DNA of 64,000 bases, taken from the NCBI GenBank assembly GCA_033297075.1, contig MU858052.1:310001-374000 (forward strand), in the 5' to 3' direction. This document shows positions 1-13,300 of this stretch, piece after piece (the first letter of the stretch is position 1; the number at the start of each line of letters is the position of its first letter). The stretch is from Rhypophila decipiens (lineage: Eukaryota; Ascomycota; Sordariomycetes; Sordariales; Naviculisporaceae). Both the position numbers and the translations under genes were made by a program. Below the pieces are notes generated by a model. That model was not told where the DNA came from. It did not search any database and saw only the letters and a program-made list of their open reading frames with translations.

Positions 1-840
1 TGTGTCAGCGCCTATGCCGCCCGAAAGCAAACCGTAATGGATACAGAGCCCGTCCAGACCTTTTTTGCCACCTTTGCTGTCGGCATCCTCACGGGTGTCC
101 AACGACTTGGGAAACGCATGGCTGAGAAGAGCAGAAAGTGCATCGACCACAATCAGGCTTGTACCTGAAGGTATACAACCCGCTGTGGGACGACATAATA
201 GTGCAATAAAGTGAGCAAGACTCGGGCAAGTATAGTGAATAAACCGCTCATCCAACCCATCCTGGGCCGGACCGACCGTTGACTGCAGCCTCTCGACAGG
301 GAGCCGATGGAATCCGTCTAGAACCACAGTCAGATAAGCCGTCGAGCATGTGAAAGGGTAAGGTCAGAGGAACGGCAACGGACCTACCCAGACGACTCCG
401 CCATAATCTTGGAGACAGCTCGCTGCAAGCTGTAGCCTGTACAGGAAAACCTCTTGGGTCAGCTGCTATCCAAATCTTTTATTCATCAAGATGATTTGTG
501 TAAAACGATGGAGATGTAGTGAGATTTACCCGAATGAAGTCTTGCCTACCCCAGGGGGACCCCAGATCTCAGTCACCTCGCCCTTCTGGATACCGCCCCC
601 TCCCCCACCAGCTCCGGGGTTGCCAAGATCGTTGAGGTCCGCATCCACAGTGCCGCCGGCACAGCCCGGCAGCGCGCCCAGAACATCGTCAAGAGCGGCA
701 AGTCTGGTCGGGATGGGCTGAAGTTTATCGCTGCCGTCTAATTCTTCCAGGGCCTCGGCGGCGGAGATGGTTGGGAGCCTGTGCGTCGACGGCAGATCAA
801 AGCTGGACTCATCGTAGCCGTGTCTGGCATGGTAATCCAT
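1..840 (-). CDS. RAD51-paralogue recombinase (Rad55/Rhp55-like), 5' part only
   Basis: RecA-fold ATPase expected to assist Rad51 filament assembly in homologous recombination. I read complement(join(<1..317, 384..436, 530..840)). Exon 1 starts at the ATG at 838-840 and ends in Walker A, GPPGVGKT (residues about 94-101), preceded by a glycine-rich stretch. Exon 2 encodes LQLAASCLQDYGGVVWV, and exon 3 continues DGFHRLPVERLQ and then SLIVVDALSALLSHAF, which has the hydrophobic-plus-Asp form of Walker B. Intron 1 (437-529) starts gtaaat and ends acag. Intron 2 (318-383) starts gtccgt and ends tag, a weaker donor but the one that keeps the frame. The gene runs off the left edge, so the C-terminal half is missing, and another intron close to position 1 cannot be excluded. 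The RAD51-paralogue family is secure. The choice of Rad55 over Rad57, XRCC2 or RAD51D rests on recalled resemblance of the Walker B neighbourhood. Confidence 0.82.
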
Positions 841-3800
841 CCTTTACTCCGTTTCCGTAATTACCGACTGGGACGTTGAAGCGAAACCCTTCATACTTGA
901 CGCCGCGTCGAAAGGTGACAATGAAAAAGTTTAATATATCGCCGGGCCGCCAACAAGTCTCGATAAGATGATGTTAGCTGAAGGTGGGTTGACGTGCATT
1001 TGTTGGGTTTGTAGTGTGAGGTTGGCAGGTTGGGATTGGACCAAACACGTGCTTCACAAGAGAAAACAAAACGTCCCGACACAAGATGGAGGCTGGCTGA
1101 TTAGGTAATCACGCAGCCAGAATTCACAGCCCAAAACAGAAAGAATTGCCCGGCACGGAGTAGTTTTCCACAAAACGATTCACGCAAGCTTGACAGGAGG
1201 ATACGTCTTTGTGACTCGGGCATCTAGCTTTAATCAAATACCATTCATGGGATATCGAAAAACAGTAAAATCATGAAGCACGGGGTAATGGAGATATCCC
1301 GCCCCCCTTTTCCGTACCCCTGGGAACTTTAGGGGGTTTCGGCTCCAGTTTGGCGGGAGGCGCCAAAAGTCAAGACTGCAGGGAGAAAAAAGATGGGGAA
1401 CGGCAGGTACAAATCCATCCATCCGAAATTTCCGATGAGAAACAGCGTTGAACTCAATCGAACAAGCGCGCGAATTTTTATTGATTACCGTATCGCTAAT
1501 TTGTTTTGTTTATTGTGCGTCGAAGCGGTGTCGTTGTGCCTCGAGGCGATGATGCTTGGAACTTTGCTTTTTACCCCGTGTTTTTACGACAAGGAGACGC
1601 CGCTTCCGCCACCCCCGTACTTTAACAATTTGTCTCTTGTTTTCTTTTTTTGCGAGACGAGACGAGAGGACTAACCCCATATTGAGGGGGAAATCCTGGG
1701 GCTGATCAATGTGGGAGGACATATATGATAAGGTTTCGTTCCGTCGGTCGGGTGTGGGAGTTCATATATGTTATCAGGAGGTAGCACTATTTAAAGAACC
1801 TGAGTCTTGGGGGGGAGGATGTGATGTTTATCTTTCGTAGTCGAACCAGTCAAGAACGAGAATAGCCATCTCATTGGGGCGGTTCTGCAACTCTGCATAT
1901 ACATAGGCCCCCCTCGAAAGGAGCTGTTTGGGAGTCGATAATAATGAGAAATATAGGAGAACGTAGGTGTCTTCAATTCCCATAGTCTGTTCTTTTTCTT
2001 CCTGATACGCATTTACGTATCAACATTGATGCGTCGAGGCTCAATGCTTTCTCATCGGAAAGGGCTACCGAATCCCCGGATCTACGGTTAGTAAGGCAAG
2101 GGGACGTTTGCCTCCGGGTTGTAAAGCAAATCGAGCGGTGGAGAACCGTCTGGCTCTTTACCCGGCTCGGGACGGACAACATGGACACCAAACAGCTTGG
2201 CTCAGTGCCACTCGAATGCAAGGCACCCTTTTCGTTGCCTGGCTTAACAAGACACGAACACAGGAGAACACGTAACGGCCCACGTGTATGATAGTGGCTT
2301 GAAATCGTGTTGTTTGTCGCGCCATCATGCCAGCCTAATAATAAACTTCTCATAAGGCGAGTTGTAGTCGACTGTTGGGGAGACGTTGCGGATTGGCGTC
2401 ACAATTAGGGCAAGTTCAGGTACCGATGGAGAGTGCAACACTTGGCACTTTAGCTCCCCCATCCCACCCCAAGCCCGAAACGGTTCAGCCGAAGGCACTT
2501 CAAAGCAATGGGGTTTTGTTGTGAGAAAGGGCAAGAAATCCAGGAAGAGGCGCAAAATGTGGTGGAGTTGAATACCTTGACGGCCTGACATCACGATCGA
2601 CGGAAATTACCGTTCGGAGAAAAGGGATGTGGTTCCTATCGTTGGGTCTTATTCGAGGGTTTTAGTGGACTAGCGTCAATCTTTCACCTTCCGGCTTAGT
2701 ATCCCGTGGGTAATGCACGGCGGATCGATACATATCGATACACCGTTACGATTTTCGAAGCTTGTGGGATTCCCCATGCTTTTTTTGGTGGACTTTTGAC
2801 AACAAGCTCAACAATCCACCACAGGCGCCAGGGGACTTGCTGGCATGTGATCGGAGGGGTCAATGGCGACATTTTTTTCTTCTCTTTCAGGGACCACATC
2901 TTTTCGGAATTCGGGCAAGGGAAAAAGAAAAATTCCCGCCCAGAAATTTCAATCGAGACAAACCCCCAAGAATGAAAAAATGACGACAATGAAACAAGAA
3001 TTCCCAGTGCGCTGGCTACAGCGGACCTTGCATAAAGTGCTCTTTCTTTCCCTTCCCCCAATTTGGCACCAGAAAACCAAATCTTGGCTCGGGTGTCGGG
3101 TATCGGGTATCGAGAACCACCGTCCCCCCTGAAATCCGGCCACCAAATGTCTGTGTTTTTGTCTCGTGAATTCATTTTGGCCCGAAAGCGCGGCGCTACA
3201 CAGGCAAGTGAGACAGAAAAAACAGAGTTGTTCGAGAAAATTTTCTGTGTTCCTCCAGCCGTCATGGCATGCCGGCCGACACCTCGGTGAGCTCGGCTCC
3301 AAGGGTTCATCGCGAAAGAATGGTATTCCCTGAACCTCAGTTCTAACTGCCCGCGCTGTCGTACCCCTGGGCTGATGGGAGTACGGGATACCCATGTAAA
3401 GCTTTCACTTTTGCCATTTGTGGCTTTTCGGATTTTCTGGGGTAGGCGAGGCCGTTGACACCACCCAGATCAAATATCCCGCTTGGCTTGTGGAGGATAC
3501 CTAACAGGCAAGAGAAAAATGAGATAAAAACTCAACAAAAAGAGAAGCAGTTAGCAATCTCGATGAGATGTATCCGCTTTGCTTACTCATACTGACAGAA
3601 TGAAAAGAAAACCTTACGGCTGCGCTTATCTCTCAATTTACCTTACGCTAAGGGAAACGTTTAAAGAAGAGCCGCCGGGTAAACTCGGTCGGTATCGGGC
3701 CACACTGCCATGAAAGATGTCCCGCCGGAAGAGACAAGGTGAAGCTTGAAGTCTTGGACTTCTCTTGGGTACACCGTCAAGACCGTTCTCACTCCACAGT

Positions 3801-6800
3801 TACAAGATGTCTCCGGGGCTAGTCTAGAGTCCTTGCCCAGGCGGTACGATGTGATCCGAGGGCCCCTGTTCATTCGGAGATATGGTATGGGGTAGGCAGT
3901 TGTTGTCATTTCATTTTTATATTTTCCACCGAGGGACAAATAACGCTCCCACATCTCCGAAGGTGTACGGTGAGAGAGGGATAAAAAAAATCCTTTCAGA
4001 TTCTAGGGCAGATATTCGGTCTTTCTGTGGATCTAGGAGGCGTAAAATGGTCAGTGGTACCAGGCGTATCCAAAGGACCCACGAAGGTGCTCCAAAACCC
4101 CGGCTTTTTTTCCCTTCTGACAAGAAGATGACTCGTGGGGTTCGCTGGGGTGAGGCTCTGGCGGATCTCTCGGTCACTGCTCGGCGAGTCTATTTTCACG
4201 AGAGAAAAGAAAGGCCTCGTTCCATTGTTTCGGCTGATGATTCGTTTGTTGAGATTGATAACGTTTCAACGTAACAACACCGCAAACTTACACGTGTAGA
4301 TGAAGAACAGGGAAGGGGTGAATAGGGACACAACAGACAGGTTGCTTGGCCGTGGCAAAGCGTTCGAACTGGATCATGTGTTTGATTCTCCGTTGAGCCA
4401 CATCTGAGTGACGCTGCGTCACAGGCCCTGTGGTTTCTTGCTGGATCAGCTACGGATGCCCAGGTAATCTGCACATGGGTTTTTGCCTTATGATACGGCA
4501 AAAATATATTAAAAAGAAGGTTTCGTCCAAGACCCAACCCAAGGCGGGGAAGGTGATGAGCACCCCGGCAGACAACTCTGTTGATCTTGACTCGGGGACG
4601 GGACGAACGGACCCGGGCGTGCAGGAGCCACGAAAGAAACTGGCTGCCCGGACCCGGCGCCGAGACTCGTGTCACTCTCTGACACGTCTCACTTACTCCT
4701 ACCGTCCACCGGATATACTTTTGAAAATAACCGTATCGTACGTGCTGCAGGAGAGTTTATTTCAGCTCCACTAGACGTCACAGGGACCGGCCGCGATCAA
4801 AATCCCGATGTGGCTCCTAAAACTGTCACCCTAATGTCCGTAAAGATGGAGAACAAACTTGAGGCACCTCGGCTGTTGATAGTTGACCTGGTCCATGTAC
4901 TCTTAAAGCAATGCCTGTTGTATATCGTGGATCTAAGGTAGCAGGGCAGGCAGGCATAGTATGGGGTCGGCATGTCATGGATTGGACGATCAATATCGGA
5001 CGGGGCTTCTCCAACCAGAGATTTGGAGAGAGGCACGATTAGAACCGGGTTTTGTCGAGAAAAGAAGTTACATGCTTGACTCCAAGAGCATCATCGTTAC
5101 CACGACGAGAGATCTCGGCGCGCCGCCCAGATGGCAGTCCAAGGAAAAGTATATAAAGGTCCAAATTGCTTCTCCAATTACGAACAACTGGATCATTGCA
5201 ACACCATGTCCCCAGATTTCGAGCGACCCAAGCAAAACTAATATCAGATTCCCCGGCGCTTGTTGTTTCTAAATTGATGCGCGCAGCGTCTGGGGTTTCT
5301 TTTGATCTTAGGACGACTTTCACTTGGACAGTTGCCTATTCAGGCTTAGTATGGGTGTCTTTCATTGTTACCACTCCATAACGAATGCTTGGTCGACTAG
5401 ACATGGCTTTTGCACGCCGTCGAGGCTCGGAGCACGACATGGCCTCGTGAGCGCTGGCGGTGGGAGTACGTGGGATGTTATGTCTTCCACAGCCGCTCGG
5501 TTTGCTTGTCATCGGCAACGTCCCGTGGATTCATGGTTCATCAGGAGGTCGTGCTTGAGTAAAAGGGGACGCCTGAGTGAGATGAGGGGGTCGTTCCTTA
5601 TTGAGCCCTACGGGTCTGTGTGACTTTGGGGAGCCGAACCCCCACGCCACGATTTGCATCATATCTGTGAGTAGTGTGCGCGCCGCCGACTGATTTGCGT
5701 CGTCGTCTCAAGAGACGAGGCTCGAGATCAGGTGCTCGCGAGGTATGGATTAGCACTTCTGAAGCCTCAACGTTGAAAAGTCATGTGTAAACTGGAACCA
5801 AAAATGTCAAACAAGGTCCGAAGAATCCGATAAATCCTTGGGACCGATCTTCTTGCTCATTGTGGCGCACTTATCTGTGAAGAATAAACACGGGGGTGCC
5901 GCAAGATTACCCCGGATTTCGGGTGACGTGAGATAAGGCCCTTCCTTGTCTTGTTGATGGCTGAGATTGCGCTACGATTTGACCCGGAGGATACGTATAT
6001 GACTTCACTTTTCGAAACAGGTTTTTGCAGCTTGGTAAAGCATCGATATCGATATCAATGACGTTCGCCAAAATTGAGGGAAAGAATGCATCTTCTGCTA
6101 ATTTTTACCGAGTGATTTTCCATGGTTGACAAGATACAGAGGCCGACGACTCTTGGTTCGTTTAGTGAGTCTGAGACTGTCAGCACCCCCTTTTCCAGCG
6201 TCCATACTCCGCATGATGCTTATCGCGTCTGCTTTGGGATGGATGCAACAAGCGCAACTCTCCGTTCAGGGGCAGCAACTGAGGCCGACCGAGATCGGTG
6301 CTTCTTTTTGGGTAATCTCTGTATCTATCCGTGTAAATAGGTGGAGGGTGAGGTGAGCGCGACTACATCTACCTGTCCTCCAATGTCCGTTCCCAAGTCG
6401 CTAGTCGCTACATCTTTTTTGGATTTGTCTTATCTCTGGCCGCCCGCAAAAGCCGTATATTGCCGACGACGGCCCACGTTTTCGATCTTGACTTTCAGTG
6501 TGGCTCAAGAGCAGAGAGCTCCAAGCCGGGTGAAGAGACGATTCAAGCAGCACGCAAGCCTCGCCGCCCCAGAGCCTAGCGTTGCTCAAACCTGGGGACC
6601 CCAGCTCCGATGATGCTAGTGCAGAATAGGAAGTGAAAGGCCAGGTTAGTGTATCCGACCCCCACTCCCCACAGATTTGATTCCTTCTTCCCCCTTTTTG
6701 CAGGTGGCCGGTTTCCCCCGTTGTTGACCAACGAACAACAAGAGCCGGTTTGCGTGATCAGACGAGGCAGAGGCGACTGGTGAGCAACAACCGGCAAGCT

Positions 6801-8609
6801 GTTTCGCGGTTGGCCCTTTTCGGAGGTGAAGGAACGGTGCCAAGGAGGCACCTTTGACCCCGGATGGATAACTTGTCACTTTCCCATACCCATCTTTGCA
6901 CGGATTATCCTGGAGTGTTCCTTACGAGTAATGGAAGGAATCATGGTGTATCGGTACCTATTACGTGCTTATTCCCCAGGCAAGGTACAACTCCAACACG
7001 CGTAACAGTGCCGATGGCTCGATCCGGGGGCTGGGCGGTTGTGCAGCCTCAACTTCCATTTGCCTTCCCATGGGGCATCGTGGTTATGGAGAGACGTGGA
7101 CTGTCCTAACATTTCTGAACTCGGTCGATGCCCCGGACTTATCGATATCGTCCTATCAGCAGCTGAGAAGTTAGGGCGTCAAAATAAGTAAGATGCGCAG
7201 GAAAGAAGCAAGCTGAGTGTGTCAGAGGACGCCCGCAATGCCCAATCATCCAGTCTTTGCCAACCACCAATAACTCAGCCACCGTCCTCACCGCCCCCAG
7301 AACTGGGTGTGAAATCTGTGAAATCTGTTTCCCGTCATCCACATTTTAGCTCGGCATGCATGGGCGGTTCTGGGGAATGATAGCGTCACCCTCTTGCTGC
7401 TGTTGACAAAAGTCGTTTCACCCTCGCACAAGACACGCCTTTGGCGGGACGGGATGAGCTTCACCCTCGCACAACGAGAAGAAAAAGGGAAAGACTACAG
7501 AATACGGGGCCTCGCCTGCTCAGTGCATCGCCCGCCTTCTAACAAGAACTGTGTGCCGTGTCCGCCGCCGGGAAGAAATGAGTTTATAGTTCTTCCTTGA
7601 CCGAGCAGTTCAGCGATCTGATCGGTAACGTACGTCCCATTCAAAATTTAAACAGCACGGCAAGTGCGGTTATGCAGAGTAAACAATTTGACTATAAAAT
7701 AGAGACCGTGCCTGCGCTCTAGAACTAGCGTCAATCCCAGCCCTGGTACCGGTAAACGTATTGTGATGGTATTATACCGTCTCACTGTCCTCGTGTTTTG
7801 TGCTAGGAGAGCCTGCTCAAGAAGGACAGGTCCAACCGTTTATCCATGCCCACAGAGCCCTCCTGCTTGGTCTTGGAGGGTTCAAGACATCGTTTAGCAC
7901 AAACATTGTAGGCAGGGCAATGGCTGGAACATCGGCTGAATTGTGTCAACAGAGGCTCACCGCCTGCCCTTTCCTGCCGATGCTGCCAATATGGCGAGTT
8001 TAAAAGATTTTTGTGACGGAAAGAAATCAGATGAGAGACACCTTTGACAAGATGCTGCCCCCACATTACCCCGTGTTGGCGTTCGGTGCCGCGGCTCACT
8101 GCGGCGTGTATCCGTCGAAAGCTGGCGGGAAATTGTTGGGTACCTGGTGTGGGCCGGATGGTACGATACGTGTGCTGACAGTTGTTGTTCTGACCGCCCT
8201 ATCAACATGTACCGCTGTGTATTGCTTTCTCCCCCAGACTCCTCCACAATCTAGGCCACACTTCGGCCACGGCATCAAGGCTACAGCGGTGCAAGTACCT
8301 TTACTTCTTTCATACCGTGTCTGGTACATGTCCTTGTCCCAACCGGCGCAGTTTGTAACAGAAGAAACCCCTTCCCGGTCATGGAGGGGCGGCTGCAGGG
8401 CACGCCTCGCTCCAGCACTGCTAGAACAGACATGGATGTACACCGTACCTCAGTACAGGTACCTCTTGGGCCGCAGGGGTTGTCCATCAATTCCTTTTTT
8501 TCTTTTTTTTTCGTTGTCCATTTTTTTTCGAGACCTTCCCCCTGACACCCCCATCCCCCCAACCTGCCAGGGCTTCAGGGTGTTCCTCACTAACTGAATC
8601 GCTACCCAT

Positions 8610-8628
8610 CCCCACTCACTCGCCCCAC
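8610..8628 (-). promoter_or_regulatory. pair of CreA-type consensus sites upstream of creA
   Basis: CCCCAC occurs at 8610-8615 and 8623-8628. On the minus strand both read GTGGGG, which fits the CreA/Cre1 consensus SYGGRG. They are in the same orientation with starts 13 bp apart, about 460 bp upstream of the creA ATG. Paired sites are the arrangement usually needed for CreA binding in vivo, and autoregulation of creA is known in this family. The motif is short (about one match per 256 bp on both strands), so this is suggestive only. Confidence 0.3.
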
Positions 8629-8987
8629 ACCACATACCTACCGCCCCATGTCAGTCCGCCTGGCCTTCACCCATTTAAAACCAGTGCAGCTCCCCCCTCC
8701 CCAAACCAGAGTCCTCGCCCTCTGTTACTTCCCCATACTAAAATTTCCCCAACGACGCCCGCACCACCGCCCACAGTACAGTAAAGGTACCGATTGCATC
8801 GACTAAGGACCGCAGTAAACTCAGTCCCGCGCAACGGCCCGCTCTGCCTTTCGACATAAAGTCTCGTCTGGATTTTTTTCTTGGACCGCTCACCCACAAC
8901 GAGACAGGGAAAAGGAAGGAGGATTCTCTTCGTCGACCGACCAAAAGGGAATCAGAAACTTTTTTTGGGTACTTGCCAGTCGGCTGG

Positions 8988-9041
8988 ATGCATCTCTCCC
9001 ACAGAGTGCATTTCAATTGGAAATCAACAAACAGTAATTAG
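8988..9041 (+). promoter_or_regulatory. upstream ORF in the creA leader (17 codons)
   Basis: An ATG at 8988 opens an 18-codon frame including the stop (TAG ends at 9041). It lies 40 nt before the creA ATG and is not in the creA frame. Its start context (ctggATG) is weak, so leaky scanning would be expected. It counts as a uORF only if transcription starts upstream of 8988. Confidence 0.4.
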
Positions 9042-9081
9042 AGAGGCGGGCCCAGGTTCGGTTCGAACAAAGGTCGATCAC

Positions 9082-10362
9082 ATGCAACGCACACAGTCAG
9101 CGGTGGATTTTTCCAACCTGCTGAACCCCGAAGCGTCTTCGGAGAGAGACAGACAGCAACTGCAACTGCAGCAACCGCAGCAACAGGAGGGAGACATGGC
9201 TGCTGTCGGCATACTTCTTCCAAATGGGCCCCTTCCAGGAGGACAGCCCACGGAGACGACCAACGAGCTTCCGCGTCCTTACAAGTGCCCGTTGTGTGAC
9301 AAGGCCTTCCATCGCCTAGAACACCAGACGAGGCATATCCGGACGCACACAGGCGAGAAGCCCCATGCTTGCCAGCACCCCGGTTGCAGCAAGAAATTCT
9401 CGCGCTCTGATGAACTCACCCGTCACTCAAGGATACATAGCAATCCCAACTCGAGGAGAGGGAACAAAGGGCAGCAGCACCACCACCACTCGATGGTTCA
9501 CGGTATGACGCATCCCGACATGATGCCACCCCCGCCAGCGCCAAAAGCCATTCGATCCGCTCCGCCCACTGCCATGTCATCGCCCAACGTCTCGCCTCCT
9601 CACTACAGCTCCTATAACTTCGCTGTTCCTTCTGCTCTGAACCCGTCTATGGCCCATTACAGCCATAGCCGCACATCCGCCGGGAGTCAGAGTGGTCCAG
9701 ATATCTCGATGCTGGCAAGAGCTGCGGGACAAGTAGAACGAGATAACGGGACCAGCTACCACCAATACCCTCCTCCCCCGGCAAGGCATCATCCTTATTA
9801 TGCCAACAACCTCCACTCGTCGAGAAACCACTTGCCGGGGCTGCAGGCTTATCACATGTCGCGGCCTCACTCTCACGACAACGATGATGACCACTACAGT
9901 CAAGCCTATCGTCATGCCAAGAGATCGAGGCCTAACTCCCCGATGTCGACAGCACCTTCGTCGCCGACTTTCTCCCACGACTCCCTCTCGCCCACCCCTG
10001 ATCATACACCACTGGCTACACCAGCTCACTCGCCCCGCCTGCGGCCGTATCCTGCCTACGAGTTGCCGCCTTTCCGCAGCCTCTCGCTCCAACAGCACAC
10101 CGCACCTGCGCTCGCGCCTCTTGAGCCATCTCCGGAGGGCGGCCAGTTCTCGCTCAATGCCCCGGCCCCTGTGGCTCCTCGCAGCACCGGCATGTCCCTG
10201 ACTGATATCATGAGCCGACCGGAAGGTTCTCAGCGTAAGCTGCCTGTACCCAAGGTCGCTGTTTCGGATCTCCTGGCACCGAGCGGTGGCTTTCACCATG
10301 CGAGCGGCCGCAGTTCCTCGTCCAACAGTCTATCTGGCGCTGAGATGCTCGACAGAATATGA
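9082..10362 (+). CDS. creA: carbon catabolite repressor CreA/Cre1 (C2H2 zinc finger)
   Basis: Nuclear DNA-binding repressor that shuts off genes for less-favoured carbon sources when glucose is present. It is a single exon of 426 codons plus stop. The chosen start gives [16 protein letters not shown], the conserved CreA N-terminus; the frame stays open upstream to 8881 but has no earlier ATG. Two C2H2 fingers of the Mig1/CreA class follow: Cys69/Cys72/His85/His89 and Cys97/Cys102/His115/His119, separated by a TGEKP linker. The finger-region segments [14 protein letters not shown] and [14 protein letters not shown] are nearly invariant in the family. A poly-His run lies near residues 133-136, followed by a Ser/Pro/His-rich regulatory region containing [10 protein letters not shown], and the C-terminus is [12 protein letters not shown] glutamine-rich tract precedes the fingers. 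It stands alone in a long gene-free stretch; a uORF and two possible self-binding sites lie upstream. Identification is secure from fingers plus both termini. Confidence 0.96.
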   Translation: MQRTQSAVDFSNLLNPEASSERDRQQLQLQQPQQQEGDMAAVGILLPNGPLPGGQPTETTNELPRPYKCPLCDKAFHRLEHQTRHIRTHTGEKPHACQHPGCSKKFSRSDELTRHSRIHSNPNSRRGNKGQQHHHHSMVHGMTHPDMMPPPPAPKAIRSAPPTAMSSPNVSPPHYSSYNFAVPSALNPSMAHYSHSRTSAGSQSGPDISMLARAAGQVERDNGTSYHQYPPPPARHHPYYANNLHSSRNHLPGLQAYHMSRPHSHDNDDDHYSQAYRHAKRSRPNSPMSTAPSSPTFSHDSLSPTPDHTPLATPAHSPRLRPYPAYELPPFRSLSLQQHTAPALAPLEPSPEGGQFSLNAPAPVAPRSTGMSLTDIMSRPEGSQRKLPVPKVAVSDLLAPSGGFHHASGRSSSSNSLSGAEMLDRI

Positions 10363-13300
10363 CGTTACCCCTGGGCCAAACGGATGGGAAGGTCCTCATG
10401 GCTCTCTAATCTTTGCGGGATGCCGGGCGCACAAACTACACGTATTGCGTCCAAATCGACATGAATAACGACTACCGGGATATCTTATAGACGGGAGGAT
10501 ACAATACAATGGCGTTTGGATTTTTTTTATTTTTTTTTTACCGATCAGCGGCAGTCTTTATCCGGCGCCACTACAGTTCCAAAGGAATGACATTTACCTA
10601 AAAGCAACCGATATCCAACGGCGTTTATCCCCATTAATTGATGGTTGGCACAAGGGGATATGGCATTTGATAAGCGGATGGGAAATTGGATTTCACGGAT
10701 CAAGGGAGACTGCCTCGTTTCTTTTGTATTTGGGGGGCCACTGGATTGCTTTTTTTGTGACACCTATAGACATCACCGCTTTCTTTTACTTCTTGCCCTG
10801 TTTTCATATGTTCACCTTTTTTACTCGGTCTCCTCTTTTGGCGGATCGGACTCTTTTTCAGCGGAAATATAGACTTGCAATTCCTCTCTCACTCAACTCT
10901 TCTGTCCCTTTCTAATGTCACCTCCACTATTCTACTGGACTTCACTCGGCCCTAGCCGGCTCTCCCTTTCAGGGGGCGGATTTGGAGGAAACAAAAAGCG
11001 AAATACAAGATACCACTCTTCTGAAATATTGGACTTTTTTTCTTTTGTGTCCTGGCTAGGTATTGGATAATAAGGAATACATACGGAAGGGTTAGATGTA
11101 TACTTTTTTGGCTGGCAAGATTATGATATTGGACGTTTTTATGATACACTCCTTATTCTCCTCTTCTCCAAGATCGGGCCAAAATTGCACTTTTGACACA
11201 AGCCTTCCTTTTAGGGGCTGACTGTGGGGTTGTGATTGCTTTTTCTCTTAAGGTTTGTTGGGAACCGGGTTCTTGCTGCTCAATTTTTCTCCAGGCTCGG
11301 CTGGTGCGGCTATTTCCGAATTGGACCTTCCCAACGTATGGGGTACATGCCAACCGATTTAAAGGTTATTCAGTTGCTTTTCAGGAGCAGGGAAATGAAG
11401 GAAGAGAGTGAACGGAAAAGCGAACGCAAAAGATGAGAAAGACAGGAAAGGAATATATGAGTTCATGACATATATAAATAACCCAAACAACTCAAGTACA
11501 ATGACTACATTTGTTTCAGAATTTAATGTCTTTACGCATACCTTCACCGACATCGAGGTGTCGGATGGGCTTGAAAAGCCACTTTGAGGATTACTCACCT
11601 TTCTTTCTTTCTAGCTTCATACTAGCTCAGCCCAGACTGTTTTCTCGACAAATAGTAGAAATACCAAGCAGAATTTCCACTCGATGAGTCGATCGATCTC
11701 CTGCGCTTCTCCCGCGCTTTAGCTTTAGTGTTTGCCCGCTTGACTTTGTCACAAACCCTGCTGGCGATTTGGTTTGACTTTGCGGCTTCTCCAGGCCGGG
11801 TATCGGTTCATGTTGGGGGTCACAGTCACGATCACGGGTATTTCGGTACGTAATGAACCTATGCTAGAACCTAGTAACCCCGTTAGTGTATTGTAGCGTA
11901 CACTACGGAGTACTGTATGGGTTAAGATCGCCCGGGTTATGTTATTCTTGTCTGGGGCCGGTGACAGCCTCTTCATACCTGGTAGTTTTGCGGGGTGGAA
12001 AAAAGAAAACCCCCACCCCACGTGTAGCCATTTGATGGGTTTGATTGATAGCTTTTTGCTTGTTGAAATGATGAAACGCCTCTTTTTCTTTTCTTCTCTT
12101 GGGCCGGAATGAAGAGTCTTCTCACTAGTCCTGTATTGTACGGAGTAACATATCCTTAGGTACAGTACGAGGCATGGATACGAATCTCATCGCCATCAGT
12201 AGCATTTGACGAAACTCCCCATGCCACCACCCCACATTTCCGTAGGTAAAGTTTAAGGTGAGCCTTATCTCAGACTCATCATAATACTGGCTTGACTGGG
12301 TACCAATGCTTCACCTTACATACCACCACGGGACGCTGCCCCCTCCATGATCCATCCGTCCCCACTACTACACCTGGTTGGTCTGCTCGGCTGCCCGGCC
12401 GCCCGCCGAAGCCAGCCAGGCCTCTGTTTCACACCTCGTGCACGATACTGGTACGGCAGTGAGATGAGTGGGGAGTGAGCATGTTGATAACATTTGTGGG
12501 GAAGATATGCGCCCATTCATAAGTACTCCTCATCCCCTGTTTCGATTCAAGAAGCTGGAGCCACTCACTACCGTTGAGTATCTTTCACATATATGAGTGA
12601 TAGACTCATCGAGTTGCCTCGAGCTGTGAATGTGACAAGTACGACTCAAAAACGAAAAGAAATGGGGGGCAGCTATTCGGACGTCTCCGATCCTCATAAA
12701 AAGAGGACGTGTGTGAGTGTGGCTTTGCACCAGTCTACCTACCTATTGCACACCTCCACAGTCTGATGTACCGCAAGTTAAAGTAAGCCAAGGTGATACA
12801 TCATAAAACGATCTCATCTCCTCTTCCTCCTTATCGCCGCCGCCGCCGCCGTCACCGCCAACGGTACTTGCCGAGTTTATATATGTAGTCAGCAAAAGAT
12901 AAATACCTAAACAGCGGTAGACCCGACTGGAGTCCTGCAAGTCGATGTTTACGTCCTCACTGCAAGACATTTCGCAACCACAAGTCTCGACGGATGGCAC
13001 ACCATTCCCCGCGTTCCTTATCGACAAGATGGGAAACAAGAAGACGACGACGACGACCACAGGGCCAGGAGTCTTGGACTTTAGCCAAGGCTGGGCTACG
13101 CCTTGGCTTATCGTCGCCATCGAAAGAGCAAAGAGCAACCAAGGCGAAAGTCACCGGGTGGCTCCCTCACCGAGAGAGGTAAAAGTATTTTGGTTACCTA
13201 ACCAAGTGATAATGAATTTGCATGGCGTGTCATGGGATGAGGACAAAAGGATGTTTTTCTTTCAAGTTGAGACCGTTACTCAGCCCTCTCAACTTATAAG

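Larger units (their letters stand above)
841..9081. other. 8.2 kb intergenic region upstream of creA
   Basis: No recognisable protein domain, RNA gene or transposon was found. The longest open frames are under 210 codons and have no splice-consistent partners. The region holds several pyrimidine tracts, notably just before creA at about 8490-8530, and a short repeat of TATCGGG near 3090-3115. The last several hundred bases presumably contain the creA promoter and a long 5' leader. A very long upstream region is common for fungal regulatory genes, but whether it is regulatory here is inference. Confidence 0.5.

Noticed and set aside
4339..4405. tRNA-like stretch with A-box-like (TGGCCGTGGCAAAGC) and B-box-like (GTTTGATTCTC) motifs
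   Set aside because: No pairable acceptor stem or anticodon arm can be drawn. At most it is a degenerate tRNA relic, and chance is as likely.
9577..10299. 240-codon minus-strand frame opposite creA
   Set aside because: It is an antisense shadow of the creA coding sequence, made of Arg/Val-rich translation without a domain.
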